From assembly GCF_000283655.1 (NCBI RefSeq), contig NC_016585.1, positions 943,501-1,007,500 on the forward strand: a stretch of 64,000 bases of DNA. Direction: 5' to 3'. The position numbers and the translations under genes are program-made. Of this stretch, positions 1-8,590 are shown one piece after another. The stretch comes from Azospirillum lipoferum 4B. GTDB lineage: Bacteria; Pseudomonadota; Alphaproteobacteria; Azospirillales; Azospirillaceae. Under the pieces are notes generated by a model, which worked only from the letters and a program-made list of their open reading frames with translations, searched no databases and had not been told where the DNA came from. The stretch's first letter is position 1, and each line of letters starts with the position of its first letter.

Positions 1-2
1 CC

Positions 3-269
3 CGGATGGTGCTGCGCCACGCCCTGCCCAACGCGCTCGGCCCGATCGCCAACGCGGTGGCGCTGTCACTGTCCTATCTGGTGGGCGGCGTCATCATCGT
101 CGAGACGATCTTCAATTATCCGGGCATCGCCAAGCTGATGGTGGACGGGGTGTCCACCCGCGACCTGCCGCTGATCCAGTCCTGCGCGATGATCTTCTGC
201 TTCGGGTATCTGCTCCTGATCACCACCGCCGACATCGTCGCCATCCTGTCGAACCCGAGGCTCCGATGA
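3..269 (+). CDS. ABC transporter permease, DppB/OppB type (C-terminal part, cut by window edge)
   Basis: This is the last 88 or so codons of an inner-membrane permease; the gene starts before the window. The visible part has three hydrophobic stretches and the motif ETIFNYPGIAKLMVDGVSTRDLP, typical of the end of DppB/OppB permeases of peptide, nickel and opine importers. The stop overlaps the ATG of the second permease by 4 nt (ATGA at 266), so the two are translationally coupled. Substrate cannot be read from this fragment. Family assignment is firm; dipeptide or opine transport is inferred from the neighbours. Confidence 0.85.
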   Translation, partial: RMVLRHALPNALGPIANAVALSLSYLVGGVIIVETIFNYPGIAKLMVDGVSTRDLPLIQSCAMIFCFGYLLLITTADIVAILSNPRLR

Positions 270-1120
270 AGACACACTCCCCCACCGGCATCCTCGCGGC
301 ACGGTCGGGCTACCGGGTCAATCCGGTCGGCCTTGTCAGCTTCTTCGTGGTCCTGTTCTGGGCGCTGGTCGCCCTGTTCGCCCCCTACATCGCCCCCCAT
401 TCGGTCGGGGAGATGGTCGACCTGGATTATTTCGGCCCCATGCGGCCCGGCCTGTGGCTCGGGTCGGATTATCTCGGGCGCGACATGCTCTCCCGCGTCA
501 TCTTCGGCGCCCGCTACACCGTCGGCATCTCGCTGGCGGCGGTGTCCATCGCCTGCTTCACCGGCGTCGTGCTGGGCATGACCTCCGCGGTGCTGCGCGG
601 GCCGGTGGACATGGTGGTCAGCCGCCTGCTCGACGCGCTCAATTCCATTCCCAGCAAGCTGTTCGGCCTGATGGTGGTGGCGGCGGTCGGGTCGTCCATC
701 CCCGTGCTGATCCTGACCCTGTCGATCATCTACATCCCCGGCGCCTACCGTTTCAGCCGGGCGATGGCGGTGAACATCGACACGATGGATTTCATCATGG
801 TCGCCCGCATCCGCGGGGAAAAGCTGCCCTACCTGATCGGATCTGAGATCCTGCCCAACATCATCGGCCCGGTGCTGGCCGACCTTGGTCTGCGCTTCGT
901 CTTCATCGTCCTGCTGCTGTCGGGCCTGTCCTTCCTGGGTCTGGGTGTTCAGCCGCCCTACGCCGACTGGGGGGCGCTGGTGCGCGAGAACATCGGCGGC
1001 CTGCCCTTCGCCGCCCCGGCGGTGATCGTGCCGTCGCTGGCCATCGCCAGCCTGACCGTCAGCGTCAACCTGCTGATCGACAATCTTCCGCAGAAGATCC
1101 GGGACCGGAGTGCCTCCTGA
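266..1120 (+). CDS. ABC transporter permease, DppC/OppC type
   Basis: A 284-residue inner-membrane permease, second half of a heterodimeric channel for a peptide- or opine-type importer. An N-terminal membrane segment (about residues 23-45) is followed by the DppC-style soluble loop containing GSDYLGRDMLSR, then five membrane segments. The cytoplasmic coupling motif is at about residues 179-199 (ARIRGEKLPYLIGSEILPNI), where the ATPase docks. Starts inside the stop of the upstream permease and ends 1 nt into the ATPase gene, so one operon. No substrate-binding protein is visible; it is probably upstream of the window. Confidence 0.9.
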   Translation: MKTHSPTGILAARSGYRVNPVGLVSFFVVLFWALVALFAPYIAPHSVGEMVDLDYFGPMRPGLWLGSDYLGRDMLSRVIFGARYTVGISLAAVSIACFTGVVLGMTSAVLRGPVDMVVSRLLDALNSIPSKLFGLMVVAAVGSSIPVLILTLSIIYIPGAYRFSRAMAVNIDTMDFIMVARIRGEKLPYLIGSEILPNIIGPVLADLGLRFVFIVLLLSGLSFLGLGVQPPYADWGALVRENIGGLPFAAPAVIVPSLAIASLTVSVNLLIDNLPQKIRDRSAS

Positions 1121-2775
1121 TGACGAACCTCGTCCAAATCCGCAATCTGACGGTCGAGGCCACCACCGATTCCGGCCGCTGGATCCAGATCCTCAAGGGC
1201 ATCACCCTGGACGTCGCCGCCGGCGAAACCGTCGCCTTCATCGGCGAAAGCGGGTCCGGCAAGACCACCGCCGCCATGGCGCTGCTGGGCTACGCCCGTC
1301 CGGGCTGCCGGATTTCGGGCGGCTCGGTGCGGGTCGACGGCCATGACATGGTAACCCTGTCGGAGAAGGAACGGGCCGCGCTGCGCGGCACGGTCGTTGC
1401 CTATGTGCCGCAGAGTGCCGCCGCCGCCTTCAACCCGGCGGCGACCATCATGGATCAGGTCATCGAGGTGACGAAGATCCACCGCCTGATGCCGCCGGAC
1501 GAGGCCCGCCGCCGGGCCGTCGACCTGTTCCGCGCGCTGTCGCTGCCCGATCCCGACGGCATCGGCGACCGCTACCCGCATCAGGTGTCGGGCGGGCAGC
1601 TGCAGCGGCTGGCGGCGGCGATGGCGCTGATCGGCGATCCCAAGGTGGTGATCTTCGACGAGCCGACCACCGCGCTCGACGTCACCACCCAGGTCGAGGT
1701 GCTGCGCGCCTTCAAGGCGGTGACCGCCAAGCGCCGGATCGCCTGTGTCTATGTCTCCCACGACCTCGCCGTGGTCGCGCAGATCGCCGACCACATCATG
1801 GTGCTGCGGCACGGCGAGGTGCAGGAGATCGGAAGCGTCGACGACATCCTGACGCGCCCGAAGCACCCCTACACGAAGGAGTTGCTGCACGCCTTCCACC
1901 CGGATACCGGCGGGCGGGTTGCGGCGGCGGAGGCCTTCGCCAACACTGCCGCCCCGCTGCTGGAGATCAACACGCTGAGCGCCGGCTACGGCCCGCCGCA
2001 ATCCAACGGGCAACCGCTGGTCCTGGCGGTCAAGGGGGTGAGCCTGCAGGTGAAGCGTGGCACCAACCTCGGCATCATCGGGGAATCCGGCTGCGGGAAA
2101 TCCACCCTGGCGCGGGCCATCGCCGGCATCCTGCCGGCCTGCAAGGGCGACATCCAGTTCAACGGCAAGGAGTTGTGGCACAGCGCCCGCCAGCGCAGCC
2201 ACGAGCAACTGCGCGACCTGCAGATCGTCTTCCAGCACGCCGACACCGCGCTCAACCCGGCCAAGTCGATCGAGGACATCCTGGGCCGTCCCCTGACCTT
2301 CTATCACGGCCTGCGCGGCAAGGCCCGCGATGCGCGCGTCGATGCGCTGCTGGACATGGTCCACCTGCCCCGCGCCCTGCGCCACCGCCGCCCGGCGGAG
2401 TTGTCGGGCGGCCAGAAACAGCGGGTGAACTTCGCCCGCGCATTGGCCGCCGAGCCGAAACTGATCCTGTGCGACGAGATCACCTCGGCCCTCGACACCG
2501 TGGTCGCGGCGGCGATCATCGACCTGCTGAAGGAATTGCAGCGCGAACTCGGCCTGTCCTACATCTTCATCAGCCACGACCTGTCGGTGATCGAGGCGAT
2601 CTGCGACGAGATCATCGTGATGTATCGCGGACAGACGGTGGAGACGATCATCCCCTCCGCCCGGCAGCAGCCGCAGCACCCCTATTCGAAGCTGCTGTTC
2701 TCGTCGGTCCCGAAGCTGGACCCGACCTGGCTCGACACGCTGAACATCGACGCCGACCGGATGCGGGTGGCGTGA
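1120..2775 (+). CDS. Fused dipeptide-type ABC ATPase (DppD-DppF in one chain)
   Basis: 551 residues carrying two complete ATP-binding cassettes. Cassette 1 has Walker A GESGSGKT (residues 42-49), signature SGGQLQR and Walker B VVIFDEPTTALD. Cassette 2 has Walker A GESGCGKST, signature SGGQKQR and Walker B LILCDEITSALD. The second Walker B Glu is followed by Ile-Thr instead of the usual Pro-Thr. It energises the two permeases just upstream. In many bacteria these cassettes are separate DppD and DppF proteins; the fused form is common in rhizobia and relatives. Oligopeptide, opine and glutathione importers share this architecture, so the substrate stays open. Confidence 0.9.
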   Translation: MTNLVQIRNLTVEATTDSGRWIQILKGITLDVAAGETVAFIGESGSGKTTAAMALLGYARPGCRISGGSVRVDGHDMVTLSEKERAALRGTVVAYVPQSAAAAFNPAATIMDQVIEVTKIHRLMPPDEARRRAVDLFRALSLPDPDGIGDRYPHQVSGGQLQRLAAAMALIGDPKVVIFDEPTTALDVTTQVEVLRAFKAVTAKRRIACVYVSHDLAVVAQIADHIMVLRHGEVQEIGSVDDILTRPKHPYTKELLHAFHPDTGGRVAAAEAFANTAAPLLEINTLSAGYGPPQSNGQPLVLAVKGVSLQVKRGTNLGIIGESGCGKSTLARAIAGILPACKGDIQFNGKELWHSARQRSHEQLRDLQIVFQHADTALNPAKSIEDILGRPLTFYHGLRGKARDARVDALLDMVHLPRALRHRRPAELSGGQKQRVNFARALAAEPKLILCDEITSALDTVVAAAIIDLLKELQRELGLSYIFISHDLSVIEAICDEIIVMYRGQTVETIIPSARQQPQHPYSKLLFSSVPKLDPTWLDTLNIDADRMRVA

Positions 2776-2782
2776 CCGGCTC

Positions 2783-2816
2783 GGCACCCCGCGCGGTTCA
2801 CCGCCGCGCGGGTGCC
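2783..2816. terminator. GC-rich hairpin between convergent ABC operon and lrp-like gene
   Basis: GGCACCC-C-GCGCGG, a TTCA loop, then a CCG-containing right arm ending CGCGGGTGCC form a strong stem with one bulge. It sits 8 nt after the ABC ATPase stop and 12 nt before the stop of the convergent lrp-like gene. No T tract is evident, so it is a likely but unproven shared terminator. Confidence 0.5.
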
Positions 2817-2827
2817 TATGCGAAGCC

Positions 2828-3304
2828 TCACATCTGAAACAGCGTGGTCAGCGGCATGTGCGAGCGCACGATGGGCGACTTCAGCACGACATAGCTGAAA
2901 TACTTGTCGATGCCGATGTCCATGTCGGTCAGCTTCTCCATGATCTCCTGATATTCGCCGATGCCGGACGTGACGAACTTCAGCATGTAGTCGTAGCCGC
3001 CGGACACCAGATGGCATTCAAGAAGCTGCTCGATCTTCTTGACGGCGGCCAGGAAGCGGGCGAAATCGACCTGCCGGTGGTTCTTCAGCGTCACCTCGGT
3101 GAAGACGGTGAGGGTCTGGCCGAGTTTGCTGACGTTGATCTGGGCCGTATAGCCTTCGATGTAGCCTTCCGCCTGAAGCTTCTTGACCCGCATCAGGCAG
3201 GGGCTGGGCGACAGATTGACCAGTTCGGCCAACTCCACGTTGGTGATCCGGCCGTTCTTCTGGAGCTGATGCAGAATCTTGATGTCGATGCGGTCCAGCT
3301 TCAT
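2828..3304 (-). CDS. Lrp/AsnC family transcriptional regulator
   Basis: 158 residues, normal length for the family. The N-terminus is MKLDRIDIKILHQLQKNGRI, followed by a helix-turn-helix (VELAELVNLSPSPCLMRVKKL, about residues 22-42) and a C-terminal ligand-sensing RAM domain. The ATG at 3304 is chosen because it gives the canonical Lrp N-terminus; the frame stays open to 3373 without family-like sequence. It is divergent from the DadA-like oxidase at 3551 across 246 bp. Lrp-type proteins often control an adjacent amino-acid catabolic gene, so regulation of that oxidase, the ABC importer or both is a reasonable inference. Confidence 0.9.
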   Translation of the reverse strand: MKLDRIDIKILHQLQKNGRITNVELAELVNLSPSPCLMRVKKLQAEGYIEGYTAQINVSKLGQTLTVFTEVTLKNHRQVDFARFLAAVKKIEQLLECHLVSGGYDYMLKFVTSGIGEYQEIMEKLTDMDIGIDKYFSYVVLKSPIVRSHMPLTTLFQM

Positions 3305-3550
3305 GGGGAACCCATCCGGTTCGAGGGCGGGAGAACGGAAGACGACAGCAGAAAATTCTGCCGATCGGGCCACAACAGCTTAGCACGCGCTGCCTGCCTG
3401 TCGATAACCGAGTGGCTTTCCTCCGGCAGAACAAAGCATCGGCCACACCGGCATCGACAGAAGATAATGCCGTGGAAACGGCCAAAGCAGCGCCCACGCA
3501 TCCGCGCGCCGTGGCTAGATGGCGCAACGCCGAAATCGGAGACCCGCCCA

Positions 3551-4876
3551 ATGCCCGCCCCTTTGCAAACCATCCCGTCCTCGCCACACTTCCCCGACCA
3601 GGCGGACGTCGTCGTGATCGGCGGCGGCATCGTCGGCGTCTGGGCGGCCTATTTCCTGGCCCGGCGCGGGATGTCGGTGGCCCTGGTGGAAAAGGGACAG
3701 GTCGGGGCGGAACAGTCCAGCCGCAACTGGGGCTGGTGCCGCCAGCAGAACCGCGACGCGCGCGAATTGCCGATGGCGACCAAGAGCCTGGATTTGTGGG
3801 AGCGCTTCGCCGCCGAAAGCGGCGAGGACACCGGCTTCAGCCGTTGCGGGCTGCTCTATCTCAGCAACGACGACGGCGAACTTGCCGGCTGGGCGCGCTG
3901 GCGCGATTTCGCCCGGACGGTCGGCGTCACCACCCACATGCTGAGCGGGGCGGAAGCCGCCGAGCGCGGGCAGGCGACCGGCAAGCCATGGAAGGGCGGC
4001 GTCTTCTCGCCGTCGGACGGCATCGCCGATCCGGCCCGCGCCGCCCCCGCCGTGGCGCGGGCGATCATGAAGCTTGGCGGCACGGTGCATCAGGGCTGCG
4101 CCGCCCGCGGGTTGGAAACCGCCGGCGGACGGGTCAGCGGCGTCGTCACCGAAATGGGCACGATCCGCACGAAGCTGGTGGTCATGGCGGGCGGGGCCTG
4201 GGCCTCCTCCTTCTGCCATCAGGTCGGCGTGCGGCTCCCGCTCGCCTCGATCCGGTCGTCGATCCTGTCGGTAGGTCCCAGCCCCGCGGGTCTGCCCGAC
4301 GCCCTGCACACCGCCGCGGTGTCGATCACCCGGCGCGGCGACGGCGGGCACACGCTGGCCATCAGCGGGCGCGGGCGCGTCGATCCGACCCTTCAGCAGA
4401 TCCGCTTCGCGCCGCAATTCATGCCGATGTTCAAACGACGCTGGCGCAGCCTCATGCCCGGCGGGCTGGAGGGCTTGCGCTCCGGCCACGAGACGCTGCG
4501 GCGCTGGCGGCTCGACCGTCCGACCCCGATGGAGCGGGTGCGGGTGCTCGACCCCACCCCGGACCACGGCACCATCCGCCTCACCCACGAACGGGCGATG
4601 ACGCTGCTGCCCGGCCTGAAAGGCGCGCCGATCACCGCCGCCTGGGGCGGTTACATCGACAGCACGCCCGACGGCGTTCCCGCCATCGGCGAGGTCGGAA
4701 CCCTGCCCGGCCTGATCCTGGCCGCCGGGTTCAGCGGCCATGGCTTCGGCATCGGCCCCGGCGCCGGGCATCTGATCGCCGACCTCGTCACCGACCAGCC
4801 GCCCATCGTCGATCCCAACCCCTATCACCCCGACCGCTTCGCCGGCTTTTCCGCCGGAAAGGTCGCCGATTTCTGA
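3551..4876 (+). CDS. FAD-dependent oxidoreductase, DAO/DadA family
   Basis: 441 residues. The N-terminal dinucleotide-binding fold has the GGGIVG motif (VVVIGGGIVGVWAAYFLARR, starting near residue 17). It is followed by the family signature EQSSRNWGWCRQQ and ends with the FAD-closing FSGHGFGIGPGAGHL. The family oxidises secondary or primary amines and D-amino acids (DadA, glycine/sarcosine oxidase relatives). ATG 3551 is chosen because the Rossmann motif follows directly; the upstream open frame is not family-like. Divergent from the Lrp regulator and convergent with the LysR gene (21 bp apart). Closely resembles the oxidase at 26082. Substrate not determinable. Confidence 0.88.
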   Translation: MPAPLQTIPSSPHFPDQADVVVIGGGIVGVWAAYFLARRGMSVALVEKGQVGAEQSSRNWGWCRQQNRDARELPMATKSLDLWERFAAESGEDTGFSRCGLLYLSNDDGELAGWARWRDFARTVGVTTHMLSGAEAAERGQATGKPWKGGVFSPSDGIADPARAAPAVARAIMKLGGTVHQGCAARGLETAGGRVSGVVTEMGTIRTKLVVMAGGAWASSFCHQVGVRLPLASIRSSILSVGPSPAGLPDALHTAAVSITRRGDGGHTLAISGRGRVDPTLQQIRFAPQFMPMFKRRWRSLMPGGLEGLRSGHETLRRWRLDRPTPMERVRVLDPTPDHGTIRLTHERAMTLLPGLKGAPITAAWGGYIDSTPDGVPAIGEVGTLPGLILAAGFSGHGFGIGPGAGHLIADLVTDQPPIVDPNPYHPDRFAGFSAGKVADF

Positions 4877-4897
4877 CCGGGAAGCCGGCCGCTCCGG

Positions 4898-5803
4898 TCA
4901 AAGCCGTTCGGTTCCGCCCGGCGCGATGGCACGGGCGGCCAGGCGCAGGCACTCGCGCATCAGGTCGTGGCTGCCGGACAGCGGGCGCTCCTTGCTGGTG
5001 AGGATGGCGATGGGCACGCGGATGCCGGGACGGAAAGGCCGCTGGACGATGCCGGAAAACTGGGTCCACGGCAAAAGCCCGTCGACGACCGCAACGCCGA
5101 TCCCCTCCCGCACGAAGGGCAGAGCGGTGATCGACAGGTCGATCTCCACCGCCGGGGCGTAGACGCCGCCTTCGGCCTCCAGCGCCCCGGCCAGAAGCCG
5201 GCCGGGCAGCGTGTTCACGCGGTATGAAATCAACGTCTCCTCCGCCAGATCGGCAAAGCCGACCTGGGCGTGTCCGGCCAGCCGGTGCCCCTCCGGCATG
5301 AGGCAGACCAGCTCGGCATGGCCGACCGTTTCGACATCGAGATCGGGATGGGGCATGTCGTTCATCGCCACCCCCAACAGCACCTCGCCGCTGCGCAGCA
5401 TGTCCAGGATGTTGGCGATCGGGGCGACCAGCGACCGCACGACGATGTCGGGGTGCGCCTCGCGGAAGGCGCACAATGCCTTCGGAACGATGGACATGGA
5501 TGGCGGGGCCGAGGCGGCGAGGCGCACAAGCCCGGTTCGGCCATGGCGCATGTCGACCGTGCGCCGGCGCAACGCACCCAGTTCGGAGAAGATGCGCTCG
5601 GCCTCCGGATACAGCTCGTTGGCTTCCTGCGTCGGCACCAGACGCCCGCGCACCCGGTCGAACAGCTTGAATCCCAGCTGATCTTCGGCGTGCAGCAGGA
5701 TCTGGCTCAAGGCCGGCTGTGAAATGTTCAGCATCGCCGCCGCACCGGTAACCGTTCCACAGCGCATCAGCATGCAGAAGACTTCCAATTGGCGGGCTTG
5801 CAT
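4898..5803 (-). CDS. LysR family transcriptional regulator
   Basis: 301 residues with an N-terminal winged helix-turn-helix (residues 1-60, including CGTVTGAAAMLNISQPALSQ) and a C-terminal periplasmic-binding-protein-like effector domain. Overall layout and length are typical of the family. It is convergent with the DadA-like oxidase and divergent from the HigA/KaiC chimera, with 216 bp between. Target and effector unknown. Opine and amino-acid LysR regulators of the OccR/ArgP kind often sit next to such importer-oxidase sets, but that is only context. Confidence 0.88.
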   Translation of the reverse strand: MQARQLEVFCMLMRCGTVTGAAAMLNISQPALSQILLHAEDQLGFKLFDRVRGRLVPTQEANELYPEAERIFSELGALRRRTVDMRHGRTGLVRLAASAPPSMSIVPKALCAFREAHPDIVVRSLVAPIANILDMLRSGEVLLGVAMNDMPHPDLDVETVGHAELVCLMPEGHRLAGHAQVGFADLAEETLISYRVNTLPGRLLAGALEAEGGVYAPAVEIDLSITALPFVREGIGVAVVDGLLPWTQFSGIVQRPFRPGIRVPIAILTSKERPLSGSHDLMRECLRLAARAIAPGGTERL

Positions 5804-6019
5804 TCACGATTCCAGGCGCTGGCGGAGAGGAGACCGACCCGGCACGGCCGGGCTCCGACTATAGCGATACGCGAGCCCGGGGGTCGAGCGGCAACAGCAA
5901 GGCGGCCAAGCCAAAGAGCGGCGCAGCCTCTATGCCAAAGGGTCGATGAGGATTGCACAGGCTGCGCTTTGTCGCGCGATGCGTTACATGTGGTCGACCG
6001 TGTTTTCCGGTCAGGATCG

Positions 6020-6424
6020 ATGTCCGCAGAACTGTCTCCGTCCGCCGATCCTCCACCTCATCCCGGTGCCGTTCTGCGCAACCACGTCTTGCCCGAGCTT
6101 CGGCTGACGGTGACCCAGGCCGCCCAGGAACTGGCGATTGCGCGCCAGATGCTCCACCGCGTGCTTGCAGGCACCGCCGGCGTCACCTATCTGGCCGATA
6201 CCGTCGTGCTGCTGCGCTATTTCGAGGCGCGGGGCCGGGGCCGGCGGGCGATCTCGGTGATCAAGAAGCGCGCCGGTCCGCATGAGGATACGATCCGCGA
6301 GTACCGCATCAACGACAAGGGCATCGCCGTGGGGCCGCCTCTGGACGAGTTCCAGGGGGTGCTGCGCGGCGTGCCGGTCTATATTGGCCAAGGCGGACCT
6401 CTGCTGAAGGACGATCCTGCTTGA
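6020..6424 (+). CDS. Chimeric small protein: HigA-like HTH start joined to KaiC-like C-terminal tail
   Basis: 134 residues. Residues about 14-56 (HPGAVLRNHVLPELRLTV to MLHRVLAGTAGVT) read like the helix-turn-helix start of a HigA-family antitoxin, which normally continues with P-E-M-A. Instead, from residue 57 the chain reads YLADTVVLLRYFEARG, then RRAISVIKKRAGPHEDTIRE and EFQGVLRGVPVYIG, which is the C-terminal end of KaiC-like RecA-fold ATPases. The join is near base 6185. No Walker motifs remain, so it cannot be an active KaiC ATPase. Its stop overlaps the kinase start (TTGA at 6421). KaiC-like genes commonly precede such kinases, so this looks like a deletion that fused an upstream antitoxin gene to the end of kaiC. 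Expression is uncertain. Confidence 0.7.
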   Translation: MSAELSPSADPPPHPGAVLRNHVLPELRLTVTQAAQELAIARQMLHRVLAGTAGVTYLADTVVLLRYFEARGRGRRAISVIKKRAGPHEDTIREYRINDKGIAVGPPLDEFQGVLRGVPVYIGQGGPLLKDDPA

Positions 6425-8541
6425 GCGAGGCCGTGACCATCGAGCGCGCGCTGATCCTGGCGCCGCACGGACGGGATGCCGCCGTCGCTTCGGCCTTGCT
6501 GGGTGAGGTCGGGATCCCCGCGCACGCCTGCCCCGACCTGCCGGCACTGTGCATGGCGCTGGAGGACGGGGCCGGGCTGCTCATCCTTGCGGAGGAGGCG
6601 GTGCGCACCGCCGATCTCCAATGTCTTGCCGCCTGGATCGGCGCCCAGCCGGCATGGTCGGACCTTCCCGTCATTCTGCTCACCTTGCGGGGCGACGGCG
6701 CCGAGCGCACGCCCGAGGCGGCGCGCCTGACCGAACTGCTGGGCAACGTCACCTTCGTGGAACGCCCCTTCCACCCGACCACCCTGATCAGCGTCGTGCG
6801 GACCTGTCTGCGCGGCCGGCGCAGGCAGTACGAGGCGAGGGCGAGGCTTGCCGAGCGCGAGCGTCTCCTGGCCGACCTCGCCGACGAACGGGCACGCTTC
6901 GAAACGCTGGTGGAACACCTGCCGGTGGCGGTGAACCTGATGGACCTGAACGGCCGGACCATTCTGTCCAATCCGGCATTCCGGAGCTTCCTTCCGGATG
7001 CCGTCATCCCGTCCCAGCGGCCGGACGGCGAAGAGAGCTGGATCGGCTACGATGAGCAGGGCCGCCGCCTGCCGCGGGATCGGTATGTCGCGGTGCGGGC
7101 CCTGCGCGGCGAGACCGTCAGCGGCATCGAGTTCATCTATCGTCCTGCCGGCGGCGAGCCGGTCTGGACCCGTGTCAGCGGCGTGCCCGTGCAGGATTCC
7201 ACCGGCAAGACAGCCGGCGCGCTCGCGGTCATCGTCGACATCAGCGACCAGAAGGCGGCGCAGGAGGCGCTGCAGCGCCTTACCGCGACGCTCGAGACCA
7301 AGGTGCAGGAACGCACCCGCGAACTGGCGGCGACGCTCGACCAGCTGCGCGACGAGATCCGCGACCGCGAGCGCGCCGAGGAGCAACTGCGCCAGACGCA
7401 GAAGCTGGAGACCCTCGGTCAGCTTACCGGCGGCGTCGCTCACGACTTCAACAACCTGTTGATGGCGGTGCTCGGCAATCTGGAATTGCTGCGCAAACGC
7501 CTTCCCGCCGATCCGACGACGGAGCGCCTGTTCGACGGCGCCATGCAGGGTGCCCAACGCGGAGCGACGCTGACCCAAAGGCTTCTGGCTTTCGCCCGTC
7601 GCCAGGATCTGCAGCCGCAGGCGGTGGACCTTGCCGGGCTGCTGGACGGCATGAAAACGCTGCTGGAACGCTCGGTCGGCCCGCGCATCGTCATCCGCAT
7701 CGACGCTCCCCCGGCGACGATGGCGGCCTTGATCGATCCCAACCAGCTCGAACTGGCGATCCTGAATCTCGCCGTCAATGCCCGCGATGCCATGCCCGAC
7801 GGCGGCACGCTCACCGTGACCGTGGACGAGGCGCCGGTTTCCGTGGCTTCGGGACTGCCGCCCGGTTGCCACCCGCATGTCAGCGTGCGGGACACCGGCA
7901 CGGGAATGGATGGGGAAACGCTCGCGCGGGCGGTGGAGCCCTTCTTCTCGACCAAGGGCATCGGCAAGGGCACCGGGCTGGGCTTGTCGATGGTCCACGG
8001 TCTGGCGGTGCAGTCCGGCGGCGCGTTCCGGCTGTCGAGCGTTCCAGGCCAGGGGACGGTCGTGGAGCTGTGGTTGCCGAAGGCTGCCACACCAGCCCAG
8101 GCGGCCGAGCCGCCGCCGGCCCCGGTGGTCGACGTGTCTCCCGCCGTGGTCCTCGTGGTCGACGATGACGCGCTGATCGCCATGAGCACCGTCGATATGC
8201 TGGCCGACCTCGGGCACACGGTCCTCGAAGCGAGTTCGGGCACCGAGGCGCTGGAGCTTCTGCGCAGCGGTCAGGCGGTCGACCTGATGCTGACCGACTA
8301 TGCGATGCCGGGCATGACCGGCGTCGAGCTTGCCCAGGCAGCCCGCGCCATGGACCCGGACCTGCCGGTTCTGCTGGCAACGGGATACGCCGATCTGCCG
8401 GAGGGCGTCGTCGCCGACCTGCCGCGGCTTGCCAAGCCATACACGCAGAACCAACTCGCCGTTGCGACGGCCAAGCTGTTGGCCGAAATGGCGAGGACTT
8501 CGGCACATGCCAGGCGAAGTGGTGGTTTCCACCCCGATTAG
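6421..8541 (+). CDS. Hybrid sensor histidine kinase (pseudo-receiver, PAS, kinase, receiver)
   Basis: 706 residues from a TTG start that overlaps the upstream stop by 4 nt; a GTG at 6433 is an alternative. Residues 1-130 look like a degenerate receiver. A PAS domain spans about 155-280, followed by a coiled coil. The phospho-acceptor His is H341 in GGVAHDFNNLL; the ATPase domain has NARDAMPDGG (N453) and DTGTGMD, and the C-terminal receiver has phospho-acceptor D626 (LMLTDYAMP). There are no membrane segments, so it should be cytosolic. This architecture is often encoded directly after kaiC-like genes, and here the gene before it is a kaiC remnant. Output is unknown because no DNA-binding partner is adjacent. 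Confidence 0.9.
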   Translation: MSEAVTIERALILAPHGRDAAVASALLGEVGIPAHACPDLPALCMALEDGAGLLILAEEAVRTADLQCLAAWIGAQPAWSDLPVILLTLRGDGAERTPEAARLTELLGNVTFVERPFHPTTLISVVRTCLRGRRRQYEARARLAERERLLADLADERARFETLVEHLPVAVNLMDLNGRTILSNPAFRSFLPDAVIPSQRPDGEESWIGYDEQGRRLPRDRYVAVRALRGETVSGIEFIYRPAGGEPVWTRVSGVPVQDSTGKTAGALAVIVDISDQKAAQEALQRLTATLETKVQERTRELAATLDQLRDEIRDRERAEEQLRQTQKLETLGQLTGGVAHDFNNLLMAVLGNLELLRKRLPADPTTERLFDGAMQGAQRGATLTQRLLAFARRQDLQPQAVDLAGLLDGMKTLLERSVGPRIVIRIDAPPATMAALIDPNQLELAILNLAVNARDAMPDGGTLTVTVDEAPVSVASGLPPGCHPHVSVRDTGTGMDGETLARAVEPFFSTKGIGKGTGLGLSMVHGLAVQSGGAFRLSSVPGQGTVVELWLPKAATPAQAAEPPPAPVVDVSPAVVLVVDDDALIAMSTVDMLADLGHTVLEASSGTEALELLRSGQAVDLMLTDYAMPGMTGVELAQAARAMDPDLPVLLATGYADLPEGVVADLPRLAKPYTQNQLAVATAKLLAEMARTSAHARRSGGFHPD

Positions 8542-8590
8542 CGCGCCGATTTCCGGAACTCGCTTGCAGCAGGGCGGTCGGGGAGCCGCG

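Noticed and set aside
958-2787. Long minus-strand open frame (609 codons) over the fused ABC ATPase
   Set aside because: Arg/His/Gln-rich antisense translation in high-GC DNA; the plus strand encodes a complete double ABC cassette.
2858-3550. Upstream extension of the FAD oxidase at 3551
   Set aside because: It runs antisense through the Lrp gene and contains no family sequence; the Rossmann motif follows ATG 3551.
6379-8532. Long minus-strand open frame (717 codons) over the hybrid kinase
   Set aside because: Low-complexity antisense product with no domain; the plus strand has a full histidine kinase with all motifs.
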